Of a stretch of DNA of 64,000 nucleotides, positions 45,423 to 53,729 are shown piece after piece. Under the pieces are notes generated by a model. It made no database searches and was not told the DNA's origin. It worked only from the letters and a program-made list of their open reading frames with translations. Positions within the stretch are counted from its first letter, which is position 1. Every line of letters begins with the position of its first letter. The DNA lies in the NCBI RefSeq assembly GCF_023887685.1, contig NZ_JAMWMR010000006.1:1-64000 (forward strand), written 5' to 3'. The stretch is from Streptomyces macrolidinus (GTDB lineage: Bacteria; Actinomycetota; Actinomycetes; Streptomycetales; Streptomycetaceae). The position numbers and the translations under genes are program-made.

Positions 45423-46187
45423 GTGCCCAGGAGCAGGAACACGTTCTCGTCATGGCGGCGCGCTCTCGCGCAGCGCGCCGTTCACGCTGTCTGGGCCTGG
45501 GCGCAGCGCACGGGTTCCGTGACCGCGGAGCGTCCCGGGCGCCTCCGCTTCGGCGCGATGGGCACCGGTACGCGGCTCGCCTTCCCGCTCGGCACGGTCT
45601 TCGGGGAGCCCTGGATCCACCTCGGCGCGCACTGCATCATCGGCGAGCAGGTCACCCTGACCGCAGGTCTGATGCCCGACCTCGATCTCGGCCCGCACCC
45701 CATCCTGCGTATCGGCGACGGCGTCGTGCTCGGCCGCGGCAGCCATGTCATCGCCGACACCACGGTCACGATCGGCAGCGACTGCTACTTCGGGCCGTAT
45801 GTCTACGTGACCTCCACGAACCACTCGTACGACGATCCCCGCCAGCCCATCGGCAAGCAGTGGCCGCGGATGGAGCCGGTGGAGATCGGCTCCGGGTGCT
45901 GGATAGGGACGGGCGCGGTGATCCTGCCGGGCGCGCGGATCGGGCGGAACGTGGTCGTGGCGGCCGGGGCGGTCGTCCGCGGAGAGGTGCCGGACCACGC
46001 GGTGGTGGCCGGGGCCCCGGCCCGGGTCGTACGGCGCTGGACACCGGAGGACGGCTGGCAGCCGCCGCTGCGGACCCCGGCCCCGGTGCCGATCCCCGAC
46101 GGGGTCACCCCCGAGCAGTTGCTCGCGCTGTCGGACCTGGACGACGAGGCCGTCTCGCGGCTCGCGGAGCTGGACGCCGAGGCCTGA
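45423..46187 (+). CDS. Hexapeptide-repeat O-acyltransferase
   Basis: A 254-aa left-handed beta-helix acyltransferase of the LacA/WcaF type. VTSTNHSYDDPRQPIGKQWPRMEPVEIGSGCWIGTGAVILPGARIG holds the active-site His and the acyl-CoA-binding repeats. The acceptor (sugar, antibiotic or envelope polymer) is unknown. The C-terminal 45 residues are an extra, Pro-rich then helical tail. GTG 45423 with TACGGT six bases upstream suggests a leaderless mRNA. Confidence 0.82.
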   Translation: MPRSRNTFSSWRRALAQRAVHAVWAWAQRTGSVTAERPGRLRFGAMGTGTRLAFPLGTVFGEPWIHLGAHCIIGEQVTLTAGLMPDLDLGPHPILRIGDGVVLGRGSHVIADTTVTIGSDCYFGPYVYVTSTNHSYDDPRQPIGKQWPRMEPVEIGSGCWIGTGAVILPGARIGRNVVVAAGAVVRGEVPDHAVVAGAPARVVRRWTPEDGWQPPLRTPAPVPIPDGVTPEQLLALSDLDDEAVSRLAELDAEA

Positions 46188-46247
46188 GCCGGTCTCGGCG
46201 CCGAGGTGCCCGTAGGGGAGCCGGTCCACCGCTGTAACGTGCGGCCC

Positions 46248-46802
46248 ATGCGCGCACCCATCGGAGACTTCGACCACGCCACGCCCGCCCCCGACTGCCT
46301 CGACGAGCTGACCCGCCCGGTCGCGGACGCCGTACGGCAGTGGAGCGGCAGTGTGCCCGCCGAGCAGATCGTCTACGTCGACACCAACCCCGAGTGGGCC
46401 GACACCTCGGTCTTCCTGGAGCACTACGGCAAGGATCTGCTCGACCGGTCCGCCAACTGCGTCGTGGTCGCGGGGAAGCGGGGCGGCGAGACGACACTCG
46501 CGGCGTGCGTCGTCCTCTCCGGCACGCGGGTCGACGTCAACGGTGCGGTCCGTCGCCGACTGGGCGCCCGTAAGGCCTCGTTCGCGCCGATGGAGGTGGC
46601 GACGGGGGAGACCGGCATGGAGTACGGCGGGATCACTCCGCTCGGACTGCCCGGTAGTTGGCCGGTGTTGGTGGACTCGTCGGTGGTCGACCTGCCCTGT
46701 GTCCTGGTCGGCAGCGGACGGCGGCGGGGCAAACTGCTGGTGCCGGGCAAGGCGTTCGCGGAGCTGGCGAACGCGGTGGTGCTGGAGGGGCTGGGCATCT
46801 GA
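46248..46802 (+). CDS. YbaK/EbsC aminoacyl-tRNA deacylase-like protein
   Basis: A 184-aa protein with the YbaK/ProX fold: VYVDTNPEWADTSVFLEHYG, NCVVVAGKRGGETTLAACVVLSGTRVDVN, RRRLGARKASFAPMEVATGETGMEYGGITPLGLP. The conserved lysine and GI(T)P loop of the deacylase site are present. Members clear mischarged tRNAs, often Cys- or Ala-tRNAPro. The start ATG 46248 follows TAACGT by seven bases, so it is probably leaderless. A perfect terminator follows. Confidence 0.85.
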   Translation: MRAPIGDFDHATPAPDCLDELTRPVADAVRQWSGSVPAEQIVYVDTNPEWADTSVFLEHYGKDLLDRSANCVVVAGKRGGETTLAACVVLSGTRVDVNGAVRRRLGARKASFAPMEVATGETGMEYGGITPLGLPGSWPVLVDSSVVDLPCVLVGSGRRRGKLLVPGKAFAELANAVVLEGLGI

Positions 46803-46823
46803 CGTCACGTCAGGACGAAACGG

Positions 46824-46858
46824 CCGTGGGCCAGGACCGGAGCGGTCCTGGCCCACGG
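46824..46858. terminator. Perfect 16-bp bidirectional terminator hairpin
   Basis: CCGTGGGCCAGGACCG (46824-46839) pairs with CGGTCCTGGCCCACGG (46843-46858) around a three-base loop. It lies between the convergent YbaK and FMN reductase genes. Confidence 0.85.
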
Positions 46859-46901
46859 GCCTTGTGGGGCCCGGCCGTTGATGCGGCCGGACCCCGATGG
46901 A

Positions 46902-47459
46902 TCAGGCGGCGGCGGACACCGTCTGCGCGACCAGTGCGAGGGCCTTGGTCAGACCCTCGACGACCTCGGCGTCGTCGGCCGGGTGGGTCTCGGCGAAGCG
47001 GGTCATGGAGCCGGGGATGGCCAGCTTGGCCTCCTCGACGACGACGGCACCGGCGACCCCCACGGCCTTGCGGGCCTCGTCCTGCGCCCACACGCCGCCG
47101 TACTGGCCGAACGCGGTGCCGACGACGCCGACCGGCTTGCCGGAGAGGGCGCCCGCGCCGTACGGGCGGGACAGCCAGTCGATCCCGTTCTTCAGGACGG
47201 CCGGGATGGTGCCGTTGTACTCGGGCGTGAAGAGCAGCAGGGCGTCGGCCTTGCCGGCGGCGGCACGCAGCGCGGCGGCGGCCTGCGGAAGGCTGCCCTC
47301 GACGTCGATGTCCTCGTTGTAGAAGGGGACCTCGGCGAGACCCTCGAAGAGCTCCACCTCGACGCCCTCGGGGGCGTGCTTCACGGCGGCCTCGGCGAGC
47401 TGGCGGTTGTGGGAACCGGCGCGAAGGCTGCCGACGAGCGCGAGGATGCGTACGGACAT
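46902..47459 (-). CDS. NADPH-dependent FMN reductase
   Basis: A 185-aa flavodoxin-fold reductase. LVGSLRAGSHNRQLAEAA binds the FMN phosphate, LLLFTPEYNGTIPAVLKNGIDWLSRP is the family signature, and VVGTAFGQYGG closes the site. Such enzymes reduce quinones, azo dyes, chromate or free flavin. GGGAG lies seven bases before the ATG. The gene is divergent from a TetR regulator with four operator copies in the gap, so it is probably inducible by a toxic electrophile or quinone. Confidence 0.9.
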   Translation of the reverse strand: MSVRILALVGSLRAGSHNRQLAEAAVKHAPEGVEVELFEGLAEVPFYNEDIDVEGSLPQAAAALRAAAGKADALLLFTPEYNGTIPAVLKNGIDWLSRPYGAGALSGKPVGVVGTAFGQYGGVWAQDEARKAVGVAGAVVVEEAKLAIPGSMTRFAETHPADDAEVVEGLTKALALVAQTVSAAA

Positions 47460-47493
47460 GGCGAAACTCCCAGAGAGTGTGCGTTGAGAAGCC

Positions 47494-47615
47494 AAGCGGA
47501 CCGAGTGAGTCCGTTGAATGTTGTACCACCTTAACCGGACCGAGGTCCACTTGCTCGTGGAGCATAACCGGACCAGGGTCCACTTCGCGCAACTTAAGCG
47601 GACCAGGGTCCGCTT
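47494..47615. promoter_or_regulatory. Array of four operator copies for the divergent TetR regulator
   Basis: Copies: AAGCGGAC...GTCCGTT (47494-47515, arms spaced wider), AACCGGACCGAGGTCCACTT (47533-47552), AACCGGACCAGGGTCCACTT (47566-47585) and the perfect palindrome AAGCGGACCAGGGTCCGCTT (47596-47615). Starts are 39, 33 and 30 bp apart, so dimers would lie on about the same face. The last copy lies 15 bp before the TetR gene's -10 box. Confidence 0.88.
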
Positions 47616-47642
47616 GTCTCTCCGAGGCGCTACGCTGGCCCC

Positions 47643-48302
47643 ATGATCGAGCCGCTCCCGCCCCTTCGCGCGCCGCAGGACGACCACGGCGGCCGTACCG
47701 ACCTCGCGCTCATGCCGACCGGGCCGGCGCCCCGCCTGCGCGCCGACGCCGCCCGCAACCGCACCCGGCTGCTGGAGGTCGCCGCCTGCCTCGCCGCCGA
47801 ACGCGGCATCGCGAACGTGACCATGGAGGACATCGCCCAGGGCGCGGGGGTCGGCAAGGGCACCGTCTTCCGGCGCTTCGGTGACCGCACGGGCCTGCTG
47901 GTGGAGCTGCTCAGCCACTACGAGCAGCAGCTCCAGTCCTCCTTCTTCTCCGGGCCGCCACCGCTCGGTCCGGGCGCGTCCCCGGCGGAGCGCCTGTGCG
48001 CCTTCGGCTCCACCGTGATCCGCCATGAGCACGCGCACCGGGACCTCTATCTGGCCGCACACGCGGAGCCGGGCCGCCGCCGCAGCAGCCCGCCGTACCA
48101 GTTCCGGCTGGCCCACGTCCGCATGCTGCTGCGCGAGGCGCGGGTGGGCGCCGACATCGACCTCGTCACGCACACGCTGCTCGGCTATCTGGAGACGGTC
48201 CTCGTGGACGACCTGCTCACCCGCCACGGGATGTCCGTGGAGCGCGTGGAGGCGGGCTGGTGCGATCTGGTCGGCCGCTACACGGGGCGATGTCCCGCCT
48301 GA
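47643..48302 (+). CDS. TetR-family transcriptional repressor
   Basis: A 219-aa regulator with a 30-residue N-terminal extension, then the helix-turn-helix LLEVAACLAAERGIANVTMEDIAQGAGVGKGTVFRRFGDRTGLL (about residues 43-86) and a C-terminal ligand domain. It is divergent from the FMN reductase and faces four operator copies, so it should repress both genes. TACGCT ends six bases before the ATG, suggesting a leaderless mRNA. Confidence 0.88.
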   Translation: MIEPLPPLRAPQDDHGGRTDLALMPTGPAPRLRADAARNRTRLLEVAACLAAERGIANVTMEDIAQGAGVGKGTVFRRFGDRTGLLVELLSHYEQQLQSSFFSGPPPLGPGASPAERLCAFGSTVIRHEHAHRDLYLAAHAEPGRRRSSPPYQFRLAHVRMLLREARVGADIDLVTHTLLGYLETVLVDDLLTRHGMSVERVEAGWCDLVGRYTGRCPA

Positions 48303-48367
48303 CGCGTGCCTCCGGGCTCTTCTTGCCCTTCCCGTGCCACCCCCTTGGCCCTCTCATTCCCCGATAC

Positions 48368-48387
48368 CTCTGAAACAGAGCTATCGT
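48368..48387 (+). promoter_or_regulatory. MarR operator and -10 element
   Basis: CTCTGAAACAGAG (48368-48380) is an inverted repeat with 5-bp arms. It directly precedes TATCGT (48382-48387), a -10 hexamer ending seven bases before the GTG of the MarR gene. A regulator bound here would cover the promoter spacer. Confidence 0.68.
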
Positions 48388-48394
48388 CGAAAGC

Positions 48395-48901
48395 GTGGAC
48401 CGCGAAATGACTGTGGGGCCGGACCCGGACCCGGAGCCGGGATCCGTGGGAGCCGAACGCTTCGCCGACGATCTGGCCGTCGCGCTCGCCGGGGTGCAGC
48501 GGCTGATCCGGCGGCGGCTGCGCGGCGGGATGACCGCGCCGCGGCTGCGCGGAGCCGAGGTCGAACTGCTGCGCCTGGTCGTGGCGCGCCCCGGTATCGG
48601 GGTGTCGGAAGCCGCCAAGGAGCTGTATCTGGCGGGCAACTCCGTCTCGACGCTGGTCAACCGGCTGGCGCGGGACGGCTATCTGATCCGCGAGACGGAC
48701 CCGGCCGACCGGCGGGCCGCGCGGCTGCTGCCCACCGAGGCCGCCATCGCACGGCTGCGCGACTGGCGCGAGCGGCGCACCGCGCTCGTACGCCGCCAGG
48801 TGGCCCGCCTCGCCGAGGAGGACCGCAAGGCGCTGGAGGCGGCCCTTCCGGCCCTGCGCAAGCTGGCGGAGAACCTGCACGAGGAGGCCGAGGAGACATG
48901 A
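48395..48901 (+). CDS. MarR-family transcriptional regulator
   Basis: A 168-aa winged-helix regulator: ELLRLVVARPGIGVSEAAKELYLAGNSVSTLVNRLARDGYLIRETDPADRRAARLLPT contains the recognition helix and the Arg-rich wing. It is the first gene of an operon with an ABC exporter and its stop overlaps the ATPase start (ATGA). It probably represses the operon and is released by the exported drug. Leaderless GTG start. Confidence 0.88.
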   Translation: MDREMTVGPDPDPEPGSVGAERFADDLAVALAGVQRLIRRRLRGGMTAPRLRGAEVELLRLVVARPGIGVSEAAKELYLAGNSVSTLVNRLARDGYLIRETDPADRRAARLLPTEAAIARLRDWRERRTALVRRQVARLAEEDRKALEAALPALRKLAENLHEEAEET

Positions 48902-49752
48902 TGGGCAACGTGACGTACGACGACGCCCCCGAGCCCCGCGCCGTCATCTGCACCGGGCTCGCCTACTCCTTCGCGGAGACCAAGGCGGTCGACGGACTCG
49001 ACCTGTCCGTCCGGGACGGCGAGGTGTTCGGACTGCTGGGCCCCAATGGCGCGGGCAAGACCACCGCGATCCGCTGCATCACCACGCTCCTCCCCGTCCC
49101 GGCCGGCAAGATCCATGTCTTCGGCCATGACGCGGCCCGTGAACGCATGGCCGTACGGCGCCTGTTGGGCTATGTGCCGCAGCAGCTCTCCGCCGACTCC
49201 GGGCTCACCGGGCGGGAGAACGTGGCCCTGTTCGCCCGTGTCTTCGACGTCTCCCGCCGTGAGCGGGCCCGGCGTGTCGAGCAGGCCCTCGCGGCCATGG
49301 ACCTCACCGCCGCGGCCGACCGGCTCGCCCGTACGTACTCCGGCGGCATGGTGCGCCGACTCGAACTCGCCCAGGCCCTGGTCAGCGCGCCCCGCCTGCT
49401 CATCCTCGACGAACCGACCATCGGCCTCGACCCGATCGCCCGCACCAACGTGTGGGAGCACATCGACATCGTCCGCGCGGCCACCGGCATGACCGTCCTC
49501 GTCACCACCCACTACATGGACGAGGCCGACCAGTACTGCGACCGGGTCGCCCTGATGCACCGTGGCCGCGTCCACGCCCTCGGCACCCCCGACGAGTTGC
49601 GGCGCGGCCTTGCAGAACGGCTCGGCACCGAAGGCCCGCTGCCCACGCTGGAGGACGTCTTCCGTGACGTCGCCGGCAGCGGACTCGACGACCAGGCAGG
49701 AGACTTCCGCGATGTCCGAAGCACCCGTCGCACCGCGTCCCGCGTCGGCTGA
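48898..49752 (+). CDS. ABC transporter ATP-binding protein, DrrA-like
   Basis: A 284-aa ABC ATPase: Walker A GPNGAGKTT, Q-loop YVPQQLS, signature YSGGMVRRLELAQAL, Walker B LLILDEPTIGLD and switch His in TTHYMDEAD. It belongs to the DrrA/daunorubicin-type multidrug class, although the C-terminal tail (about 25 residues after LEDVFRDV) is short. Translation is coupled to the MarR gene. The permease gene starts 41 bp before its stop. Confidence 0.92.
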   Translation: MMGNVTYDDAPEPRAVICTGLAYSFAETKAVDGLDLSVRDGEVFGLLGPNGAGKTTAIRCITTLLPVPAGKIHVFGHDAARERMAVRRLLGYVPQQLSADSGLTGRENVALFARVFDVSRRERARRVEQALAAMDLTAAADRLARTYSGGMVRRLELAQALVSAPRLLILDEPTIGLDPIARTNVWEHIDIVRAATGMTVLVTTHYMDEADQYCDRVALMHRGRVHALGTPDELRRGLAERLGTEGPLPTLEDVFRDVAGSGLDDQAGDFRDVRSTRRTASRVG

Positions 49753-50572
49753 CCGTGTCCACCCGGTCGACCTCGACCTGCTGGTGACCCCGCCCCGGGC
49801 CCGTACCGGCTGGCGGGTGCTGCCCGCACGGGTCCTCGCGATGTGCGCCGTCGAACTCCAGAAGCTGCGCCACGACCGTACCGAGCTGTACACCCGGGCG
49901 GTCCAGCCCGCGCTGTGGCTGCTGATCTTCGGCGAGACGTTCACCCGCATCCGCGCGATACCCACCGGAGGCATCCCCTACCTCGACTATCTGGCGCCCG
50001 GCATCATCGCCCAGTCGGCGATGTTCATCGCCATCTTCTACGGCATCATGATCATCTGGGAGCGGGACGCCGGCATCCTGACGAAGCTGCTGGTGACGCC
50101 CACGCCACGCGCGGCGCTCATCACCGGCAAGGCGTTCGCCGCCGGGGTGAAGGCGCTGGTCCAGGCGGTCGTGGTCGTCCTGATCGCGGCGGCGCTCGGC
50201 GTGGCGATGACCTGGAACCCGCTACGGCTCCTCGGCGTGGTGGTGGCGGTCGTCCTCGGCTCCGTCTTCTTCTCCTGCCTGTCCATGACGATCGCGGGCA
50301 TCGTGCTGACCCGTGACCGGCTGATGGGCATCGGCCAGGCGATCACGATGCCGCTGTTCTTCGGCTCCAACGCCCTCTACCCCGTGTCCGTCATGCCCGG
50401 CTGGCTCCAGGCCGTCAGCAAGGTCAACCCGCTGAGCTATCAGGTCGACGCCCTGCGCGGGCTTCTGCTCGGCACCCCGTCCCATCTGCTGCTCGACTTC
50501 GCGGTGCTGCCGCTGGCCGCCGCCGCGGGCATCGCCTCGGCGTCGTCGCTGCTGGGGCGGCTGGCCCGCTGA
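49712..50572 (+). CDS. ABC-2 type permease, DrrB-like
   Basis: A 286-aa membrane protein with six transmembrane segments and the ABC-2 signature region GIVLTRDRLMGIGQAITMPLFFGSNALYPVSVMPGWLQAVSKVNPLSYQVDALRG. Together with the upstream ATPase it should form a drug exporter. CAGGAG before ATG 49712; the start lies inside the ATPase gene. Its 3' end overlaps a convergent hydrolase gene by about 130 bp. Confidence 0.9.
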   Translation: MSEAPVAPRPASADRVHPVDLDLLVTPPRARTGWRVLPARVLAMCAVELQKLRHDRTELYTRAVQPALWLLIFGETFTRIRAIPTGGIPYLDYLAPGIIAQSAMFIAIFYGIMIIWERDAGILTKLLVTPTPRAALITGKAFAAGVKALVQAVVVVLIAAALGVAMTWNPLRLLGVVVAVVLGSVFFSCLSMTIAGIVLTRDRLMGIGQAITMPLFFGSNALYPVSVMPGWLQAVSKVNPLSYQVDALRGLLLGTPSHLLLDFAVLPLAAAAGIASASSLLGRLAR

Positions 50573-51477
50573 TCGGAGGAGGGGAGCGTCTGCGTGAAGA
50601 AGGCGAGCGCGCGCAGGTGGTACGTCCGGGCGGCCCAGCCCAGGCTGATGTTGTGCCCCGCGTCCGGAAGCCGGTCCACGAGCACCCGGGGCGCGGCGGT
50701 CATCAGCCCCACGAGTTCGGCCACGTCCTCGTCGGAGTGGCGCCACCAGGCCTCGTGCTCGGCGAAGGTCAGCCGGACCGGCACCCGGACGCGGGGCAGC
50801 AGACTCCCGCAGATCCCGGGCCAGTTCGCCGCGTCCTCGGCCTCGCGGCGCGGCATCGCCGCCACCACGCTCGAACCCGCCCAGAAGACACCCGGCGGGT
50901 AGAGCTTCAACGGCCCCCAGTTCAGGTGCCGTTGACGCAGGCCACCGGCCTGGCCCAGCGCGGACAGATCGGCGGCGAACCGGTGTCCGCAGCCGGAGAC
51001 GTCCAGCGCGAGCAGGGGGGCGGGCAGGGCGTCGGCGGCCAGGCGCAGGGCGAGCTTGCCGCCGTAGGAGTGCCCGAGCAGCAGGATGCCCGCACCGGTC
51101 GCGAACCTCCGGGTGAAGTCCCCGAGCGCCGCGCCGATCGTGGCCGCCTGCTCGTCGAGCGTCTGTCCCTCCGGGAAGGACAGGGCCGAGGAGCCGTAGC
51201 CGGGACGGTCCAGGGCGAGCACGCTGAAGCCCTGGCGCGCGGCCAGGGTGAGCAGGGACAGATCGGGGTGCGCCTGGCCGTCGAAGTACCCGGCGGTCAT
51301 GCCTCCGCCGTGCAGCGCGACCACGGTGGCGCGCGGCGGCCCGTCCACCGGTTCGGCGAGCAGTGCGGACAGCGGGATGCCCGCGCCGTCCAGCGTGATC
51401 GCCCGCACGCCGGGGGACATCGGTCTGCCCGCCTCCACCCGCTCCCGGGCCTCGGCCGCCCATGCCTCGCGCACCAC
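50440..51477 (-). CDS. Alpha/beta hydrolase
   Basis: A 345-aa alpha/beta-hydrolase. VVALHGGGMTAGYFDG is the oxyanion-hole strand, LLGHSYGGKLALRL holds the nucleophile Ser, and LPDAGHNISLG the catalytic His. The fold ends near residue 295; the last 50 residues (rich in Ser, Arg, Pro) are encoded antisense to the ABC permease and may be an unselected extension. Start is GTG 51477 or ATG 51420 (MSPGVRAITL). Substrate unknown. Confidence 0.8.
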   Translation of the reverse strand: MVREAWAAEARERVEAGRPMSPGVRAITLDGAGIPLSALLAEPVDGPPRATVVALHGGGMTAGYFDGQAHPDLSLLTLAARQGFSVLALDRPGYGSSALSFPEGQTLDEQAATIGAALGDFTRRFATGAGILLLGHSYGGKLALRLAADALPAPLLALDVSGCGHRFAADLSALGQAGGLRQRHLNWGPLKLYPPGVFWAGSSVVAAMPRREAEDAANWPGICGSLLPRVRVPVRLTFAEHEAWWRHSDEDVAELVGLMTAAPRVLVDRLPDAGHNISLGWAARTYHLRALAFFTQTLPSSDQRASRPSSDDAEAMPAAAASGSTAKSSSRWDGVPSRSPRRAST

Positions 51478-51680
51478 GCACCCTCTTCCCGCGTCGTCTT
51501 CTTCGTTGCCCGGCGTCCAGCTTCGGAGGGGGTGCCGCGCCGCGCAAGACGGACCCCGCCCCGGAACGGCCCCCGCTGGTCCACGCAGGCATTGGCACCC
51601 CGCACGGCACCGTTCCTAGACTTGAAGCCGTAGCCCGGCTTCCGGCGGTGTGCCCCCTTGCGGGAAGGCGGTGGCCCCCC

Positions 51681-52418
51681 ATGCCGTATGTCGCTGTGAG
51701 CGCGCTGAGCCATCCGGGGCTGCTGCGCGAGCGGAACGAGGACAGTCTCGTCATCGGGCCATGGACCCTGTGCGCCACTGTGACCGAGAGCCCGCAGACC
51801 CTGGTCTTCCCCCTCGGGACGCCCCTCGTGGTCGCCGTCGCCGACGGGCTCGGCGGGCAGCCGGGCGGCGATGTGGCCAGTGCCCTGGTCGTACGCCGCA
51901 TCGCCTCGATCGGCCCCGCCCTGAGCGGCGAGGACGCCGTCCACGACGCCCTGAACGCCTGCAACCGCGCCGTGTACGAGGCCGCCGGAGGCGACAGGAC
52001 CGCCATGGGGACGACGGTCGCCGGCGCCGTCTTCCGGCCCGGCTCGCTGCTGGCGTTCAACGTGGGGGACAGCCGGGTCTTCGCGGCGTCCGACGACGGA
52101 CTGCGTCAGCTCAGTGTCGACGACAGCCCGCCGCTCGCCCCCGGGCAGCGCACCACGTCCCTGGTCACCCAGTGTCTCGGCGGCACCCCCGCCTACCGCG
52201 CCGTCCGGCCCCATGTGACGACCGTGCCCCTGTCACCGGGCGACCGCTGCCTCGTCTGCACCGACGGCGTGACGGACCCGCTGACGACGGACGTACTCGA
52301 CGCGGTGATGCGGGAGCACGACGACGGCCGGGCGGTCTTCGAGCTGTGGAAGGCCGCGATCGAGGCGGGCGGGCCCGACAACATCACGCTGGCGGTGGCG
52401 CGGGTCGGGGGCGAATAG
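51681..52418 (+). CDS. PP2C-family serine/threonine phosphatase
   Basis: A 245-aa PPM phosphatase. Metal-binding and catalytic motifs are visible: RERNEDSL, VAVADGLGGQPGGDVAS, MGTTVAGAV, NVGDSRVFA and GGPDNITLAV. The Arg for substrate phosphate is in LLRERNED. It would reverse Ser/Thr kinase signalling; no kinase gene is adjacent. The start MPYVAVSALSHPG matches the family. Confidence 0.9.
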   Translation: MPYVAVSALSHPGLLRERNEDSLVIGPWTLCATVTESPQTLVFPLGTPLVVAVADGLGGQPGGDVASALVVRRIASIGPALSGEDAVHDALNACNRAVYEAAGGDRTAMGTTVAGAVFRPGSLLAFNVGDSRVFAASDDGLRQLSVDDSPPLAPGQRTTSLVTQCLGGTPAYRAVRPHVTTVPLSPGDRCLVCTDGVTDPLTTDVLDAVMREHDDGRAVFELWKAAIEAGGPDNITLAVARVGGE

Positions 52419-52426
52419 GCGGAGTT

Positions 52427-53116
52427 TCAGGGAGAGTTCGTACCGCCCTCGCCGTCCCGCTCCTCGTCCTGCGGGTAGCCGTACCGTCCCCCCAGCCGTA
52501 CGAAGCAGGCCGCGGTGACGACGCGTAGCTGCTCCAGTTCCGGTGCTCGGGTACGGCGTACGAAGCACACCACCTGCTCGTGCCCGCCCGGCCCGATCGG
52601 CTGCACCAGGCGTCCGCCCGGCCGAAGCTGCGCGACGAGGGGAGCGGGCACCTCCGGGAACGCGGCCGACACCAGCACCGCGTCGTACGGAGCGCGGTCC
52701 GGCACCCCGCCGCTTCCGTCGCCGACCCGCAACTCCACGTTCCGTACGCCCCGGCCCGCCAGGTGGGCGCGCGCCTGCGCGGCGATGTCCGGCCGCATCT
52801 CGATACTGACCACGTCGGCGGCCAGGCGGGCGAGCAGCGCGGTCTGGAAGCCGAGACCGGTGCCCACCTCGAGAACGTGCTCGCCGCCGCCCAGCTCAAG
52901 GCTCTCGATCATCATGGCGGACAGCGACGGCTGCGTGGTGACCTGCCCCTGCCCGATCGGAACGGGAGCGTCCCGGTAGGCGGCGGCGCCCTGCCCGGTC
53001 GGTACGAAGTCCGCCCGGGGCGTCGTCCGTACGGCGTCGAGCAGGCGTTCGTCCCTGATCCCGGCGGCTCGAAGGGCCCGTACGAGATCTTCGGGGGTGC
53101 GGGGCAGGGCGTTCAC
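52427..53116 (-). CDS. pcm: Protein-L-isoaspartate O-methyltransferase
   Basis: A 229-aa AdoMet-dependent methyltransferase that repairs isoaspartyl residues. GQVTTQPSLSAMMIESLEL is the substrate loop, HVLEVGTGLGFQTALLARL the AdoMet motif I, and YDAVLVSAAFPEVPAPLVAQLRPGGRLVQPIG motifs II and III. GTG start 53116. Its 3' end faces the PP2C gene at a distance of 8 bp. Confidence 0.9.
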   Translation of the reverse strand: MNALPRTPEDLVRALRAAGIRDERLLDAVRTTPRADFVPTGQGAAAYRDAPVPIGQGQVTTQPSLSAMMIESLELGGGEHVLEVGTGLGFQTALLARLAADVVSIEMRPDIAAQARAHLAGRGVRNVELRVGDGSGGVPDRAPYDAVLVSAAFPEVPAPLVAQLRPGGRLVQPIGPGGHEQVVCFVRRTRAPELEQLRVVTAACFVRLGGRYGYPQDEERDGEGGTNSP

Positions 53117-53138
53117 GGGCGGTCCCGTCGGGTGGGGG

Positions 53139-53567
53139 TCAGCCGAGGCGCGGTACCTCGGTGGCGAGGCGCGGGATCTCGATGGCGGGGCAGCGGTTCA
53201 TGACCATCTCCAGGCCGGCGGCGCGGGTCCGCTCGTACGCGGCCTCGTCGGTCACGCCGAGCTGGAACCACACGGCCTTGGCGCCCTTGGCCACGGCCTC
53301 GTCGGCGACCGCGCCCGCGAGTTCGCTGTTCACGAAGACGTCCACGACGTCGACGTCGAAGGGGACGGCGGCGAGCGAGGGGTAGCCCTGTTCCCCGTGC
53401 ACCGTCTCGGCCTTGGGGTGGACGGGGACGATCCGCTTGCCGTAGCGGCGCAGGACGTCCGCGACCCCGTAGGCCGCGCGCCGCTCGTTCGAGGAGAGGC
53501 CGACGATCGCCCAGGTGTCACCGAGGTCCTCGAGGATCTTCCGGACCGTCGCCGTCTCGCTGTGCAT
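53139..53567 (-). CDS. CoA-binding domain protein
   Basis: A 142-aa Rossmann-type CoA_binding_2 protein: WAIVGLSSNERRAAYGVADVLRRYGKRIVPVHPKAE and VDVVDVFVNSELAGAVADEAVAKGAKAVWFQLGV. MNRCPAIEIPRL near the C-terminus is family-typical. The ligand may be CoA or a nucleotide; no reaction is known. GGAGG is seven bases before the ATG. It is divergent from an MFS gene across a region with two CsoR-type boxes, so it may share copper control. Confidence 0.85.
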   Translation of the reverse strand: MHSETATVRKILEDLGDTWAIVGLSSNERRAAYGVADVLRRYGKRIVPVHPKAETVHGEQGYPSLAAVPFDVDVVDVFVNSELAGAVADEAVAKGAKAVWFQLGVTDEAAYERTRAAGLEMVMNRCPAIEIPRLATEVPRLG

Positions 53568-53655
53568 GGCTGTGCCTCCACGGGGTCGTGATGTCGCTGT
53601 TGAGGGAACGGCCGTCGGCTGCGTGCCATTCCCGTACCGCCGCCCAGCGGGCTTA

Positions 53656-53710
53656 CATACCCCGCAGGGGTATGCTACGTTGCTCCGCACGAGATACCCC
53701 CAGGGGGTAT
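53656..53710. promoter_or_regulatory. Two CsoR-type operator boxes upstream of the MFS gene
   Basis: Box 1 is CATACCCCGCAGGGGTATG (53656-53674, 8-bp arms) and box 2 is ATACCCCCAGGGGGTAT (53694-53710, 8-bp arms, single central A). Both match the C-rich/G-rich palindromes bound by CsoR-family repressors and closely resemble the boxes at 60405 and 60499. They lie between the CoA-binding protein and MFS genes. Confidence 0.85.
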
Positions 53711-53729
53711 GTATAAGGAGGGTGAAACC

